Source: a virus
DNA length: 64,000 nt
Virus record (IMG/VR): IMGVR_UViG_3300022188_000226
Span: 1-64,000 of that record
Strand: one strand, 5' to 3'
The notes beneath the pieces were generated by a model that worked only from the letters and a program-made list of their open reading frames with translations, made no database searches and was not told the origin of the DNA. A program made the translations under genes and the position numbers. This document shows positions 49,101 to 57,039 of the stretch, piece by piece. Position 1 is the stretch's first letter; each line of letters begins with the position of its first letter.

Positions 49101-50381
49101 TTTGTAAGAAACATGCATTATCGTACTTTATCAGCTTGTTTAAGAGCTACATACCTTGCTAGTATACAGGCTTATTTACGTGCAATACAGCCTAGAGACC
49201 TTAACGCTAAAATACATGCTTGGCATACTAGAGATTTACAGGGTATATTAAATGGTTGTGATTACCCATGGAATCTAACTGCAGCGATTTGCCCTACAGG
49301 TGGGTGGGATTTACTGACAGCTAATATTTTTCCTAAAACAGCTATTGCTATTTACACTAATCTTAAAGCCAGTGTACACCCATGGGAAATTCGACATTTA
49401 ATGTCAAGTATTACAGGAGCAAATGCTCCATTCCTTAGAGCTATAATAACCCCTTTGGGTTATTCAAGTGCTTTACACGCAAGTATTAGACCTAAGATGA
49501 TTAGGTTGACTACTGTCATAGATATACCTACTATGAATCATAAGGATTTATCTGCTATTATTAACTATCCTTGTTTTAAAACTGGTTGGAGTGACCTTGG
49601 TACTTATATTTGTCCAATATTTAAGAGTGATTTGTATGCTTACATTAAAGCTATTAGGTATAATTATAAGCCTGCCTTGCTTGGAGCCAAAACTGGGTAT
49701 ACAGACTCAATTTCAGAGGTTGACAAATTGAAATTATGTATTACCATATACCCAAACGAAGTTATTTCTGAAGATAAACTTAAGGTATATTTTACTATAT
49801 TTAGTGCTGGTAATTTATTAAGTGCATATATAAAAAGTATTATGATGCACAAACAACTCACAGCCACTATTGTTGCTGAAGGTATAGATCATTTTGTATA
49901 TCCAACACTTGTTAAGAATAGAGAAGTTGTTATACATAAAACATACGAAGGTGTTTTTAAACAGTTTGAATATGTAGAATTTGCTTTTAAGTCAATAGTT
50001 GAGGATTATTACTACAGCTCGGACGGAAATTATGTTTGGAAGAAAGATAGAGTTGATAGGTGGGTGTTGGATGTTAAATCATATCTCCCAACCGATACAT
50101 CTTTAAGATTGAAGAGAAGATTACATAAAGCTACTACACTTTATGACTTTAGAAAATTTCCATCGGTTGATGCTGCAATGAAGTATGCTATAGCTTATGT
50201 AACTGAGCATCCTTATGGTAATTTAGGGGCCACAATATATAACAAAAGCAGGTATGAGGGTTTAACTAGTACTATTAATCCAAAATATGTACATAGCACT
50301 TTGACAGGTTTAGGTGCAAATATTATTCCAGAAGATTTTACAATAATTCTTAGTGCAGGGGATGGAATTTTAAAAATTTAA
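46197..50381 (+). CDS. Giant protein of several dozen short GW / HxP repeats (1394 aa)
   Basis: The start overlaps the previous stop. From about residue 80 to 1000 the protein is an array of ~20-25-residue units of two alternating kinds: '(D/N)LxAxIxGW(x)' and 'DLGxxIDxHxPxDL'. Examples are 'DLGSYIDMHLPVDLGSD', 'DLHSYIRGWQDGNISATL' and 'DLSAAFWGWEQRGLSAYL'. Spacing and the polar-hydrophobic alternation suggest a beta-solenoid or stacked hairpins. A non-repeat C-terminal domain (~1180-1394) with Tyr/Trp-rich strands follows. There is no signal peptide. I do not recognise the repeat family. It is the last structural gene before the replication block; a fibre shaft or tape-like role is only a guess. 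Confidence 0.55.
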   Translation: MSNEYLPPIGTRLPFNFSKSGYSSPSSTSTHFNFTPQGNFGVLKAAVNVLQPYWYETYTYSKECPKYVIGYGPGGIQIIKGRCIFGGIRDLQGIIIGQPKGYTEGSLPAYINSVIASGVGNLSSRCLAVKPQDLTAYIDKHGPEDLGGEIIPEKWKDTGSLPVFVGAHAPRDIAAWIDVHCPGDLGGVLEGIKRKSSGNLGMTLGGTHTPVSLRMTLEDTHFPENVRASIKAWQKDFVTLSAFLDGFKNRSSQLFPAMVGIHDPINLSSSIRMWGGGSTDLLGSLKSWVSSDLGAQIDEHQWVGLKAKIGGSGKGREDFPAILIVDKYKGFKVLSGYIDTHCPTDLSLSITGVKSSSKDLGGLMHSWHERCFGGLIDTHGPRNLGSVIRGWFSDVNNLGAAIKVWRSGTKDLGSYIDMHLPVDLGSDVGMHAPSNLFASADSHKYEELWIILRTWHRGIQVDLHSYIRGWQDGNISATLGAHNPRDLRVYMRAWQREVFLDFPANIYGWQQGQDIRAEIDAHSPRDIKFIIRGWKREAQKDLSAAFWGWEQRGLSAYLFPHPYHDLLAVIRPWYRGLSGALAAQLRVWQDGNLSAISAGHVWGVLTAKVLPHPPPPLPATIRGWQRDLQQNLLANTYGWGKGDISGTVGAHQWNMLTVIMKGVFLGAERDITGSMYGWDRGNLGVIIDKHSPRDLGILLKGVVLGVTTDLSANFWGWEERCLGVTTKGGHLPRNLIAHVRICQRDYLDLSSNMHGWAEIDLGAIASGHLPGEIPATIRSWYRGNTKDLVGLIYGWQDGDLGGIIGGHSPENLRGIIKVSERTFRLFPASIWGWKTKDLSMTLGGTHAPVDLQAYVDVAQRKTRLLNALIRGWQRLDLSAFINVVHLYDLSAVLQSIPPKNLPAYLKVRPQSTLSANTYGWGMLNLGAVIIRIYDVALPAKIHGRDDMFSNLQAKLRGVGTSVVRNLTSFVRNMHYRTLSACLRATYLASIQAYLRAIQPRDLNAKIHAWHTRDLQGILNGCDYPWNLTAAICPTGGWDLLTANIFPKTAIAIYTNLKASVHPWEIRHLMSSITGANAPFLRAIITPLGYSSALHASIRPKMIRLTTVIDIPTMNHKDLSAIINYPCFKTGWSDLGTYICPIFKSDLYAYIKAIRYNYKPALLGAKTGYTDSISEVDKLKLCITIYPNEVISEDKLKVYFTIFSAGNLLSAYIKSIMMHKQLTATIVAEGIDHFVYPTLVKNREVVIHKTYEGVFKQFEYVEFAFKSIVEDYYYSSDGNYVWKKDRVDRWVLDVKSYLPTDTSLRLKRRLHKATTLYDFRKFPSVDAAMKYAIAYVTEHPYGNLGATIYNKSRYEGLTSTINPKYVHSTLTGLGANIIPEDFTIILSAGDGILKI

Positions 50382-50391
50382 AAAAAAATAC

Positions 50392-50419
50392 TTGACAAAT
50401 AGAAATGATGTATTATATT
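50392..50419 (+). promoter_or_regulatory. Sigma70-like promoter before tnpB and the replication genes
   Basis: TTGACA at 50392-50397, a 16-base spacer and TATATT at 50414-50419, in the 171-base gap after the last structural gene. It probably drives tnpB and the coupled replication genes. A GTTAATAACTC...GAGTATTAAC inverted repeat (50495-50534) lies in the leader and may be the element's left-end hairpin. An AGGTACCT palindrome (50433-50440) lies just after the likely transcription start. Confidence 0.65.
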
Positions 50420-50552
50420 ATTATACAGGAAAAGGTACCTGCAAATAAACTGGTCATTGTAGGGTAGATAGACATTTATATACGGAAGAGGTAAGTTAAT
50501 AACTCACGATTAGTGTTTATAGTTGAGTATTAACAAATTATATTTAATATTT

Positions 50553-51656
50553 ATGATTATAAGAGAACTAAAATTACGATTAACAACCAAGCAGAAAAGA
50601 TTACTTAATCAGTGGCTATTCAATTTGACTGGGGTGTATAACTGGGCGATTAGAAAAATTGAATTAAACGCCCAAAATGGGGTTTATTTTAGTAAATTTG
50701 ATTTTGCTAACAGTTTACCGAAGCATAGCAGAACACTTGAAGTTCCATCCCATACTGTCCAGGGTATTTTGAATCAAGCTTATACAACGTGGCAACGGTG
50801 TTTCAAAAAGATTTCTAAACAGCCTAAATTAAAATCTGTTAGGAATAAATTGAATTCGATTCCGTTTCCAGATCCAATTCCTTCAAATAGATTAAAAGAT
50901 AGACTTATTAGAATTCCAAGATTAGGCTGGGTGAAATTTTATAAACAAAAGCTTCCTGATGGTATAATTAAGAATGCCAGGATTATCAAAAGAGCTTCTG
51001 GCTGGTACCTTCAGTTAACCATAGATACAAATTATAAGTTTCCAGTGAAGAAAACTAGTGCCAAGGTTGGAATTGATACTGGTTTCAAATATCTAGCAGT
51101 TCTTTCTGACGGTATAAAAATCAGTAACAAACGGCACCTCGTTAAAGGTCAGAAACGTTTAGCTCAAGCTCAGCGTGGTAAACGAAAGAAACTAACTGCC
51201 CGTTTACACGAACGAATTAAATTTAGACGAAGAGACCATAATCATAAGGTTTCTAGATATATTGTGGAAGATTATTCGGAGATTTACATTACAAATGATA
51301 ACTTAAAAGGACAGTCTAAAATCTTCGGAAAGTCTATTTCAGACGCAGGTATTTCCCAATTAAGGCAATTCATTATCTACAAGAGTGACATTCACAGTAG
51401 GAAATGTTCCTTAGTTGATTCAAAATACACCACCATGACTTGCTCGATTTGCGGAGCCAAAACTGGCCCCTCAGGATTGAGCAAGCTTGTTGTAAGGAAC
51501 TGGGAATGCAGTGCTTGTGGGGCACAGCTCGATCGCGATCTTAACGCGGCTAAAGTAATTCTCTATTCCGGGCTGGGATACAGCCTCGATAACGTTAAAA
51601 CTCACGCCTGTAAAGGGCCGGAGAACTTTAAACTGGAATCATCGGGAGGTGTTTGA
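50553..51656 (+). CDS. tnpB: TnpB (IS200/IS605 type) with altered RuvC-II catalytic site
   Basis: I take ATG 50553 (367 aa); the N-terminus 'MIIRELKLRLTTKQKRLL' matches the family and the remnant at 59297. TnpB is the RNA-guided nuclease of IS200/IS605 elements. RuvC-I Asp175 is present ('KVGIDTGFKYLAVLSDG'), as are a Cys4 zinc ribbon (Cys297, Cys300, Cys319, Cys322) and RuvC-III Asp329 ('DRDLNAAKVI'). In the RuvC-II strand the family reads about 'DLIVVEDLNVKG', whereas here it is 'SEIYITNDNLKG', putting Thr247 where the catalytic Glu should be. Spacing to Asp329 (82) fits that alignment. Glu239 and Glu243 are near but out of register. The stop overlaps the clamp start (TGATG). Probably nuclease-dead, perhaps an RNA-guided binder; decay is the alternative. 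Confidence 0.75.
   Translation: MIIRELKLRLTTKQKRLLNQWLFNLTGVYNWAIRKIELNAQNGVYFSKFDFANSLPKHSRTLEVPSHTVQGILNQAYTTWQRCFKKISKQPKLKSVRNKLNSIPFPDPIPSNRLKDRLIRIPRLGWVKFYKQKLPDGIIKNARIIKRASGWYLQLTIDTNYKFPVKKTSAKVGIDTGFKYLAVLSDGIKISNKRHLVKGQKRLAQAQRGKRKKLTARLHERIKFRRRDHNHKVSRYIVEDYSEIYITNDNLKGQSKIFGKSISDAGISQLRQFIIYKSDIHSRKCSLVDSKYTTMTCSICGAKTGPSGLSKLVVRNWECSACGAQLDRDLNAAKVILYSGLGYSLDNVKTHACKGPENFKLESSGGV
51540..51656 (+). ncRNA. Candidate omega-RNA scaffold at the tnpB 3' end
   Basis: TnpB guide RNAs normally come from the 3' end of tnpB. Here the last ~115 bases include a hairpin GGCTG/CAGCC (51571-51585) inside a longer TTCCGG/CCGGAG pairing (51566-51571 with 51618-51623). The stretch is richer in G+C than the gene body. 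The guide would read into the clamp gene start, but the right boundary cannot be fixed from one copy, and this tail differs from the other two copies in the window. Confidence 0.3.
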
Positions 51657-52798
51657 TGGGTATCAATTTTACTATAAGTACTGACTCGCTTCAGCGAGCT
51701 ATTAAAGTTTTAAGCGTTGTTGTAAGAGCCAACGCTGTAGATGCAACTGGACGTATTTTGATTGAAGCGACTGAGAATAAAGTCGATTTAATTGCAAACA
51801 ATGGTATTACTGCAATAATTTTTAGTGCTGATAAGGTTAAGGTAACTGAACCAGGCACAACTTCTATAGCATTCAGCAAAATTAGATCTTTTGCCATGTC
51901 TTTTAAACAGTGGGACGGAGAGACTGGAGCAAGAGAATTCGGATTTACATCTGATGAGCGTATAATTAAGGTTTCAGTTAGCAACATTTATGAGAATGGT
52001 AAATCCTCAAAAGGCAATCTAAAACTCCCAGTGTTTAATCCTGCACTTGTTTCAAAACCATCAGCTTTTGGAAAACCTGAATTTGTTATGAATTCTTCTA
52101 TATTCAGGGCTGCCACAAGTAAAGTTTTGTATGCTATTAATCCGCAAGTAGATGTAAATTACATAGCTTTACAAGGTATGAATATGAATTTTGATGAAGA
52201 TCATATTTATTTTGTTGGTTGTGATGGTGTGGCTTTGTCTGAGTATCAAGTAAATAATGTAACGGATAAAATTGATGGGTCAGTTAATCTTCAATATGAT
52301 TTCTTTATGGGGCTTAGACGCTTATTAAATGAGAACATGCAGTCGTTTTGGGAAATTACCGGTAACAGAGTAGCTGTTAAATTTGACGATATTGTTTTTA
52401 TCGGTCGTACTATTATAGGGCATGAATATCCTGAATATAGAGCATCGTTGGATAATTATACAGATTATTTGAACTTAAGTAAGGAATTTCTTATGACAAC
52501 ATTGGCTCCATTCATGGATGTTCTTGAGCCTGAAGATCATTTTAGGTTGACTATGGAAATTAAAGATAAAACTTTGAAGTTCTTTAATGATTTTGCAAAT
52601 ATAGAAACAGAGCAGAATATTCAGGGTGGTTTAGACTTCTCAATTGATATAAATGGTAAGCTTTTGATTCAATCAGTAGATGCTATTAGGGATGATAATG
52701 TGTTATTTAAATTTTCAGACGGAGAGAAACCAATCATATTTGATTCCAGTACGTTTAACGATCAGAAATCTCTTATACAGCCACTTATTAAGAGGTAA
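51656..52798 (+). CDS. dnaN: DNA polymerase sliding clamp (beta clamp)
   Basis: A 380-aa protein starting at ATG 51656 (TGATG overlap with tnpB; GGAGGT five bases upstream lies inside tnpB). Length and pattern fit bacterial DnaN: three similar domains, with 'LSVVVRANAVDATGRILIEA' near the start, 'YIALQGMNMNFDEDHIYFVG' in the middle and a hydrophobic C-terminal strand. The clamp encircles DNA and tethers the polymerase; phages carry it to serve their own replisome. Translation is probably coupled to tnpB. The next gene starts two bases after the stop. Confidence 0.8.
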   Translation: MGINFTISTDSLQRAIKVLSVVVRANAVDATGRILIEATENKVDLIANNGITAIIFSADKVKVTEPGTTSIAFSKIRSFAMSFKQWDGETGAREFGFTSDERIIKVSVSNIYENGKSSKGNLKLPVFNPALVSKPSAFGKPEFVMNSSIFRAATSKVLYAINPQVDVNYIALQGMNMNFDEDHIYFVGCDGVALSEYQVNNVTDKIDGSVNLQYDFFMGLRRLLNENMQSFWEITGNRVAVKFDDIVFIGRTIIGHEYPEYRASLDNYTDYLNLSKEFLMTTLAPFMDVLEPEDHFRLTMEIKDKTLKFFNDFANIETEQNIQGGLDFSIDINGKLLIQSVDAIRDDNVLFKFSDGEKPIIFDSSTFNDQKSLIQPLIKR

Positions 52799-52799
52799 T

Positions 52800-53405
52800 A
52801 TGGAAAATGACTTAAAAGAACAAATTCGTAAAGCATTAACTCTACAAGACCAAACTACTATTTTTTATAGTGGGGTTGAACACGATTTAGAAGAAGCTTG
52901 TGCTGCTTTTTTAAAGTTTAAGGGATATAGGGTTATAAATCCTACGGATTATAAGTATAACATTCGTAATATAACTGATCTTGCTAGCTTTTTCTACGCT
53001 ATGCTAGATTCTAGGCACCCTGAGTACATAAATGTGTACAGAAATTTGGGCCGTGACAGAAAAATAGCTTCTTTATTCGTTAGAAACAGAATGGAAACCA
53101 CAGGTAACAGTAAAGAAATAGCTCTTAAAGAGTGTGCTGCTATCATCGATACTGTTTTCAAATACGAAAAGAAATTTAAGTTTAGAACTGACATATATTT
53201 TGGTATGTTCGGACAAGCTAATCTTAGTTGGGTTACAAGAAGGGCTGTTGAGTTAATGAACAAGAAGATGGATGACGCACGTAGAGAAAGAAGTCGAAAA
53301 GACGTAGAACGTATTGAGCATGAACAACAAGCAGAATATGATTTAGGGTTTAATAACATTGATTCTATTCTTGAACGTATAGAGGGGGAGGAGAATGGCG
53401 AATAA
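52800..53405 (+). CDS. Unknown replication-operon protein
   Basis: A 201-aa protein. ATG 52800 follows the clamp stop by one base, with AGAGG upstream; an upstream in-frame extension would run inside the clamp gene. It is charged and mostly helical, with a Glu/Arg-rich C-terminal coiled region ('RRERSRKDVERIEHEQQAE'). No motif I recognise. The end overlaps recA by eleven bases, so it is probably made together with the recombination genes, and may be a mediator or loader by position only. Confidence 0.55.
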   Translation: MENDLKEQIRKALTLQDQTTIFYSGVEHDLEEACAAFLKFKGYRVINPTDYKYNIRNITDLASFFYAMLDSRHPEYINVYRNLGRDRKIASLFVRNRMETTGNSKEIALKECAAIIDTVFKYEKKFKFRTDIYFGMFGQANLSWVTRRAVELMNKKMDDARRERSRKDVERIEHEQQAEYDLGFNNIDSILERIEGEENGE

Positions 53406-54510
53406 GAAACAGAGTAAGTCTGTCAAAGGAGATGTCAAAAAAGAAAGCAAGAAAGATGTCAAGGAAGATTCAGCAGAAGCTGCGTTTGAACTTGCTAAAA
53501 AAGCAGTGGAAAAGAAATACGGTGAGGTAGTTTCTACTTTGGCAGAACATGGAGACATGGATATTCCTACTGTCAGTACAGGGTGTCTTAGTCTTGATCT
53601 CGCTCTTGGTTGCGGAGGTATGGGATTAGGTAGGGTTTATGAAATTTATGGGCCAAGTAGTAGTGGTAAGAGTACATTAGGTGTAAATGTCGTGATTCAG
53701 GCCCAGAGAAGAGGTATGCGGTGTTGTTATGTCGACGCTGAACATGCTGTGGACCCGAAACTATTTCGTGCCTATGGAGTTGATACTAAGAATTTACAAT
53801 TAGTGCAGGGTTATGATGGTGAGGAAAACCTTGATATCTTGGAGAGATTTATTAAGACTGACGCGTTTAGTGTAGCTGTTGTCGACAGTGTCAGTGCTCT
53901 TATACCACGCGTTGAAGCAGAATCAGATATTGATAAAGATCAGGTTGCTTTACAAGCCAGACTTATGAGTAAAGCTTTACGTAAAATTACTCCTATTGCA
54001 AACCAAACTCAGACATTACTTATATTTATTAATCAGCTTAGGATGAAGATTGGGGCTTATGGTAATCCAGAAACTACAACTGGTGGGGAGGCTCTGGCGT
54101 TTTACTCTACAGGTAGGATTTCTGTACGTGGTCCAGAGGCTAAGAGTAGGCGACTTATTGATGATGTAACTGGTGAGGTATTTGGACATAGGGCAGAATT
54201 CGAGATTGTTAAGAATAAATTGGCTGCACCTTTCAAAAAATCAGCGGTGAAGCTTATTTATGGTGAAGGTTATGACGCTGCTTGGGAAGTACTTGATATA
54301 GCAACAGGGCTTGGTATTATTGATAAAAAGGGTGCTTGGTATAAATACGAAGGGGAGAACGTTGCACAGGGTGAGACAAATGCAGTAGTTTTTTTAAAAG
54401 ACCCAGATAATGCTAAGGTATATAAAGTTATTAGGGATAATGTGATTAATCAAATTGGTTTAAAGGATGTCTATGAGCGTCATGGCCACAAAGGTCCACT
54501 CTATTCTTAA
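53395..54510 (+). CDS. recA: RecA/UvsX-type recombinase
   Basis: A 371-aa protein with GGGGGAGGAG before ATG. After a charged Lys-rich N-terminus it follows the RecA core: Walker A 'GPSSSGKST' at 86-94, 'VDAEHAVDP', Walker B 'VAVVDSVSAL', and the 'FINQLR' strand with the L2-type 'GNPETTTGGEALAFYS' segment. RecA coats single-stranded DNA for strand exchange. It is closer to bacterial RecA than to T4 UvsX. The C-terminus is overlapped by the next gene. Confidence 0.9.
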   Translation: MANKKQSKSVKGDVKKESKKDVKEDSAEAAFELAKKAVEKKYGEVVSTLAEHGDMDIPTVSTGCLSLDLALGCGGMGLGRVYEIYGPSSSGKSTLGVNVVIQAQRRGMRCCYVDAEHAVDPKLFRAYGVDTKNLQLVQGYDGEENLDILERFIKTDAFSVAVVDSVSALIPRVEAESDIDKDQVALQARLMSKALRKITPIANQTQTLLIFINQLRMKIGAYGNPETTTGGEALAFYSTGRISVRGPEAKSRRLIDDVTGEVFGHRAEFEIVKNKLAAPFKKSAVKLIYGEGYDAAWEVLDIATGLGIIDKKGAWYKYEGENVAQGETNAVVFLKDPDNAKVYKVIRDNVINQIGLKDVYERHGHKGPLYS

Positions 54511-54835
54511 CAATATGTTTCCGGCAAACCCGCATAAGAGGGTGTTCCTTGAACATTATGTTAAGTATAAGGGAAGTCGTCTGTTCTTTGACTTTTATAT
54601 AAAAGAGTTGAGTGTGTTTATAGAAGTACAGGGAAGACAACATGTGCAATTTGTGAAGCATTTTCATGGGACTATTGACTCTTTTTATAAACAAAAGATA
54701 AGAGACAATTTTAAGATAGAATATGTACAAGAGCACAACCAGTGCCTTGTTAGAATATATGATACAGAAGAAGTTACAGAAGAATTAGTACGTGAAAAAA
54801 TAACTAAAGCTATGGAGATGTGTTTTTATGAGTGA
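54473..54835 (+). CDS. Small PD-(D/E)XK nuclease (Vsr-like)
   Basis: I chose ATG 54473 because AAAGGA lies five bases upstream; ATG 54467 and 54482 are alternatives. It overlaps the end of recA. The 120-aa product has the Vsr-type nuclease core: Asp40 ('LFFDFYI') and Glu51-Val-Gln53-Gly ('VFIEVQGRQH'), with Gln in place of the usual Lys, then helical segments and a 'LVRIYD' strand. Small phage nucleases of this type act in DNA repair or recombination; no more exact role can be given. The stop overlaps the next start. Confidence 0.65.
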   Translation: MSVMATKVHSILNNMFPANPHKRVFLEHYVKYKGSRLFFDFYIKELSVFIEVQGRQHVQFVKHFHGTIDSFYKQKIRDNFKIEYVQEHNQCLVRIYDTEEVTEELVREKITKAMEMCFYE

Positions 54836-55148
54836 ACTTCTTATAAGTATACCTAAAGAAGAACGTGAGGATGGTAGAACTCCTGACTCTATTAAGTATA
54901 AAAAAGATTGTCCAGATTTTGTTTGTTTGGAGGATGGTACTATTACAAAAGAATATAAGTATTGTAATTTAAGTTTACAGTGTCGTCAAGTTGATATTGT
55001 AAAAAACTGTGAGACGTTTCCTATGGAAGCTAATTATTTACCAGTTTATGATGCTGATGGACGTCTTCGTTCTCACGAGTTATTTTGTACGGGAATGCAT
55101 GATATTCGTTCTTATGTGGAAAGACTTGAAGACGACAAAGTGTCTTAG
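54828..55148 (+). CDS. Small unknown protein with scattered cysteines
   Basis: A 106-aa protein starting eight bases inside the previous gene. It has five Cys residues ('DCPDFVC', 'KYCN', 'QCRQ', 'FCTG') not arranged as clear CxxC pairs. It is hydrophilic, with no membrane segment. The position between the PD-(D/E)XK nuclease and the helicase loader position suggests a replication accessory. Function unknown. Confidence 0.5.
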   Translation: MSELLISIPKEEREDGRTPDSIKYKKDCPDFVCLEDGTITKEYKYCNLSLQCRQVDIVKNCETFPMEANYLPVYDADGRLRSHELFCTGMHDIRSYVERLEDDKVS

Positions 55149-55156
55149 GAGATTAT

Positions 55157-55621
55157 ATGAATCCTGATGTGTTATCATTTCAGAATATAAAAATCAATCA
55201 TGATCTATTGAATGAGGTTTGGAAGTTTGACCCACGAACCTTAGATACTTTAAAGGGAGCGAAACTAAGTTCATACGCTATGGCTTTGGCTCAATATCTT
55301 ATTTACTTTACATATCAATGTAATCTATCTAAGGCAGAAATACATAGGCTGAACACGTTTATAGAGAGAACTATTTCTTTAACGTTATCTGCTGACCCGT
55401 CATTATTGAAAGAATATAAAACAAAGAAGGCAGCTGCCGAATATCTAGTGTCTATTGATATGAAACTAATGGAGGCTCAAAGCAAGCTAGAGGCCCTAAA
55501 AAAGGAGATAATGCAAACAGAGGGTATGGATAAGGTAATAAGTGAGTTAATAGCCACAATCAAGCGTGAGCTCACTAGAAGGGAAAATGAATTGTATCAA
55601 GTAAGGATGGAGCGTAGATAA
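55157..55621 (+). CDS. Unknown helical protein before the helicase
   Basis: A 154-aa protein with TAGGAG before ATG, ending in an overlap with the helicase start (TAATG). Predicted mostly helical, with a Lys/Glu-rich C-terminal stretch ('MEAQSKLEALKKEIMQ') likely to form a coiled coil. Helicase loaders and primosome organisers often sit here in phages, but no ATPase motif is visible, so this is only a positional guess. Confidence 0.5.
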   Translation: MNPDVLSFQNIKINHDLLNEVWKFDPRTLDTLKGAKLSSYAMALAQYLIYFTYQCNLSKAEIHRLNTFIERTISLTLSADPSLLKEYKTKKAAAEYLVSIDMKLMEAQSKLEALKKEIMQTEGMDKVISELIATIKRELTRRENELYQVRMERR

Positions 55622-57039
55622 TGGATCAAGATATTAAAATGCGAGAGTTGTTTTGTAGGCCAGCGGATGAGAGAGCCCTGCTTGCTTATTGTATGCACGA
55701 TCTAACGAGTTATTTTGCAGTTTGTGCTAGGCTTGATGCTAATGATTTTTTGTATAGTCAGCATGAAACTATGATGTTGTTACTTCATTCATTGTCAACT
55801 AAAGGATCGGAAAAATTCGATACTCATTTGATAATGTCAGAGGCGTCTGCACAGGGTATATTAGAAGATATTGGAGGAGCTAAGTATGTTCAAACTATAT
55901 CTAATATGAATGTATCGGCACAGAATTTTGAAATACATTTGAATGCTGTAGTTGAGGCGACTACTAAATATAAATTATACAGGTTGTTAAGTGAGCAAAC
56001 GGTTAATCTAGGAGATAATGCTAAAGATGGGTTATCAAGTGCAGATTTACTAAGCTCTGTGGAAGCTGAGATTATGGATTTGTCAATGAGTGGATTTAAT
56101 ATAGATGAACCTATTAATTTGGCAGAAGGTTTGGATGAGTTTCTTGACAAACTTAAAGATAATAAGATAGATTTAAGTGGGTTGTCGACTGGTTACCCAG
56201 TTCTTGATAAACAGATAGATGGTATGATAGCAGGTACGTTGTTAGTGGTAGCAGCTCGCAAAAAGATGGGAAAGAGTGCTTTGTTAACTAATATAGCTAC
56301 TCATGTAGCATACAATCTAAACACACCAGTACTTTATGTTGATACAGAGCTGTCATTTGCTGAATGGAGGACTAGAGCATTAGCTAATTTGTCGGGTGTT
56401 AAGGAACGTAGCATTAAACATGGTGGTTACGATGATTTTACTTATAACAAACTTAAGAAGTGTTCTAAAATTGTAGGTAATGGTAAGTTGTTTCATGAGT
56501 TTATGCCAGGTTATTCTGTAGATAAATTAGTAGCTCTGTATAAAAAATATAGATATAAAGAGAAAATTGGTTTAATAGTATTTGATTATTTAAAAGAGCC
56601 TGATAGCACATCAATTGATAGGCAGCGTAAGGAGTATCAGGTACTAGGTGATGTTACTACTAAACTTAAGGATTTGGCCGGCCAGTTAGATATACCAGCT
56701 ATTACAGCTGTCCAATTGAACAGAAGTAATGATGTTGCGGATAGTGATAGAATTGCTCGTTATGCTGACGTTGTATGTCATTGGGCACAGCGTGACGACG
56801 AAGAAAGAGATGAGGGTGGGGATGTAAGTGGTACCCATAAACTCATCATTAGAGACACAAGACGTGGTGGTGCTACGAGTGAACACGGTATAGGTTATAT
56901 GTTCTTTAAAGAGACTTTAAATATACGAGAAGTACCAATTGATAGGCAATATTTTACTAATTTCGAACGAATTGTAAATGAAGATAGTGCAGGAGAGCCT
57001 TGTGATTACGAAGGGTATGAAAACGAAAAGTTATCTTAG
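55621..57039 (+). CDS. dnaB: DnaB-type replicative helicase
   Basis: A 472-aa protein. Residues ~1-110 resemble the DnaB N-terminal domain ('DERALLAYCMHD'). The RecA-like C-terminal half starts with 'LSGLSTGYPVLDKQI' and has Walker A 'ARKKMGKS' at 212-219, 'VLYVDTELSFAEWRTR', Walker B 'IGLIVFDYLK' around 317-324 and a sensor strand 'IPAITAVQLNR'. It unwinds DNA at the fork, probably with the primase encoded next. Start and stop overlap its neighbours. Confidence 0.85.
   Translation: MDQDIKMRELFCRPADERALLAYCMHDLTSYFAVCARLDANDFLYSQHETMMLLLHSLSTKGSEKFDTHLIMSEASAQGILEDIGGAKYVQTISNMNVSAQNFEIHLNAVVEATTKYKLYRLLSEQTVNLGDNAKDGLSSADLLSSVEAEIMDLSMSGFNIDEPINLAEGLDEFLDKLKDNKIDLSGLSTGYPVLDKQIDGMIAGTLLVVAARKKMGKSALLTNIATHVAYNLNTPVLYVDTELSFAEWRTRALANLSGVKERSIKHGGYDDFTYNKLKKCSKIVGNGKLFHEFMPGYSVDKLVALYKKYRYKEKIGLIVFDYLKEPDSTSIDRQRKEYQVLGDVTTKLKDLAGQLDIPAITAVQLNRSNDVADSDRIARYADVVCHWAQRDDEERDEGGDVSGTHKLIIRDTRRGGATSEHGIGYMFFKETLNIREVPIDRQYFTNFERIVNEDSAGEPCDYEGYENEKLS

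Noticed and set aside
50523-50552. TTG at 50523 as the tnpB start
   Set aside because: The residues added do not match the family, and the remnant copy aligns from the ATG at 50553.
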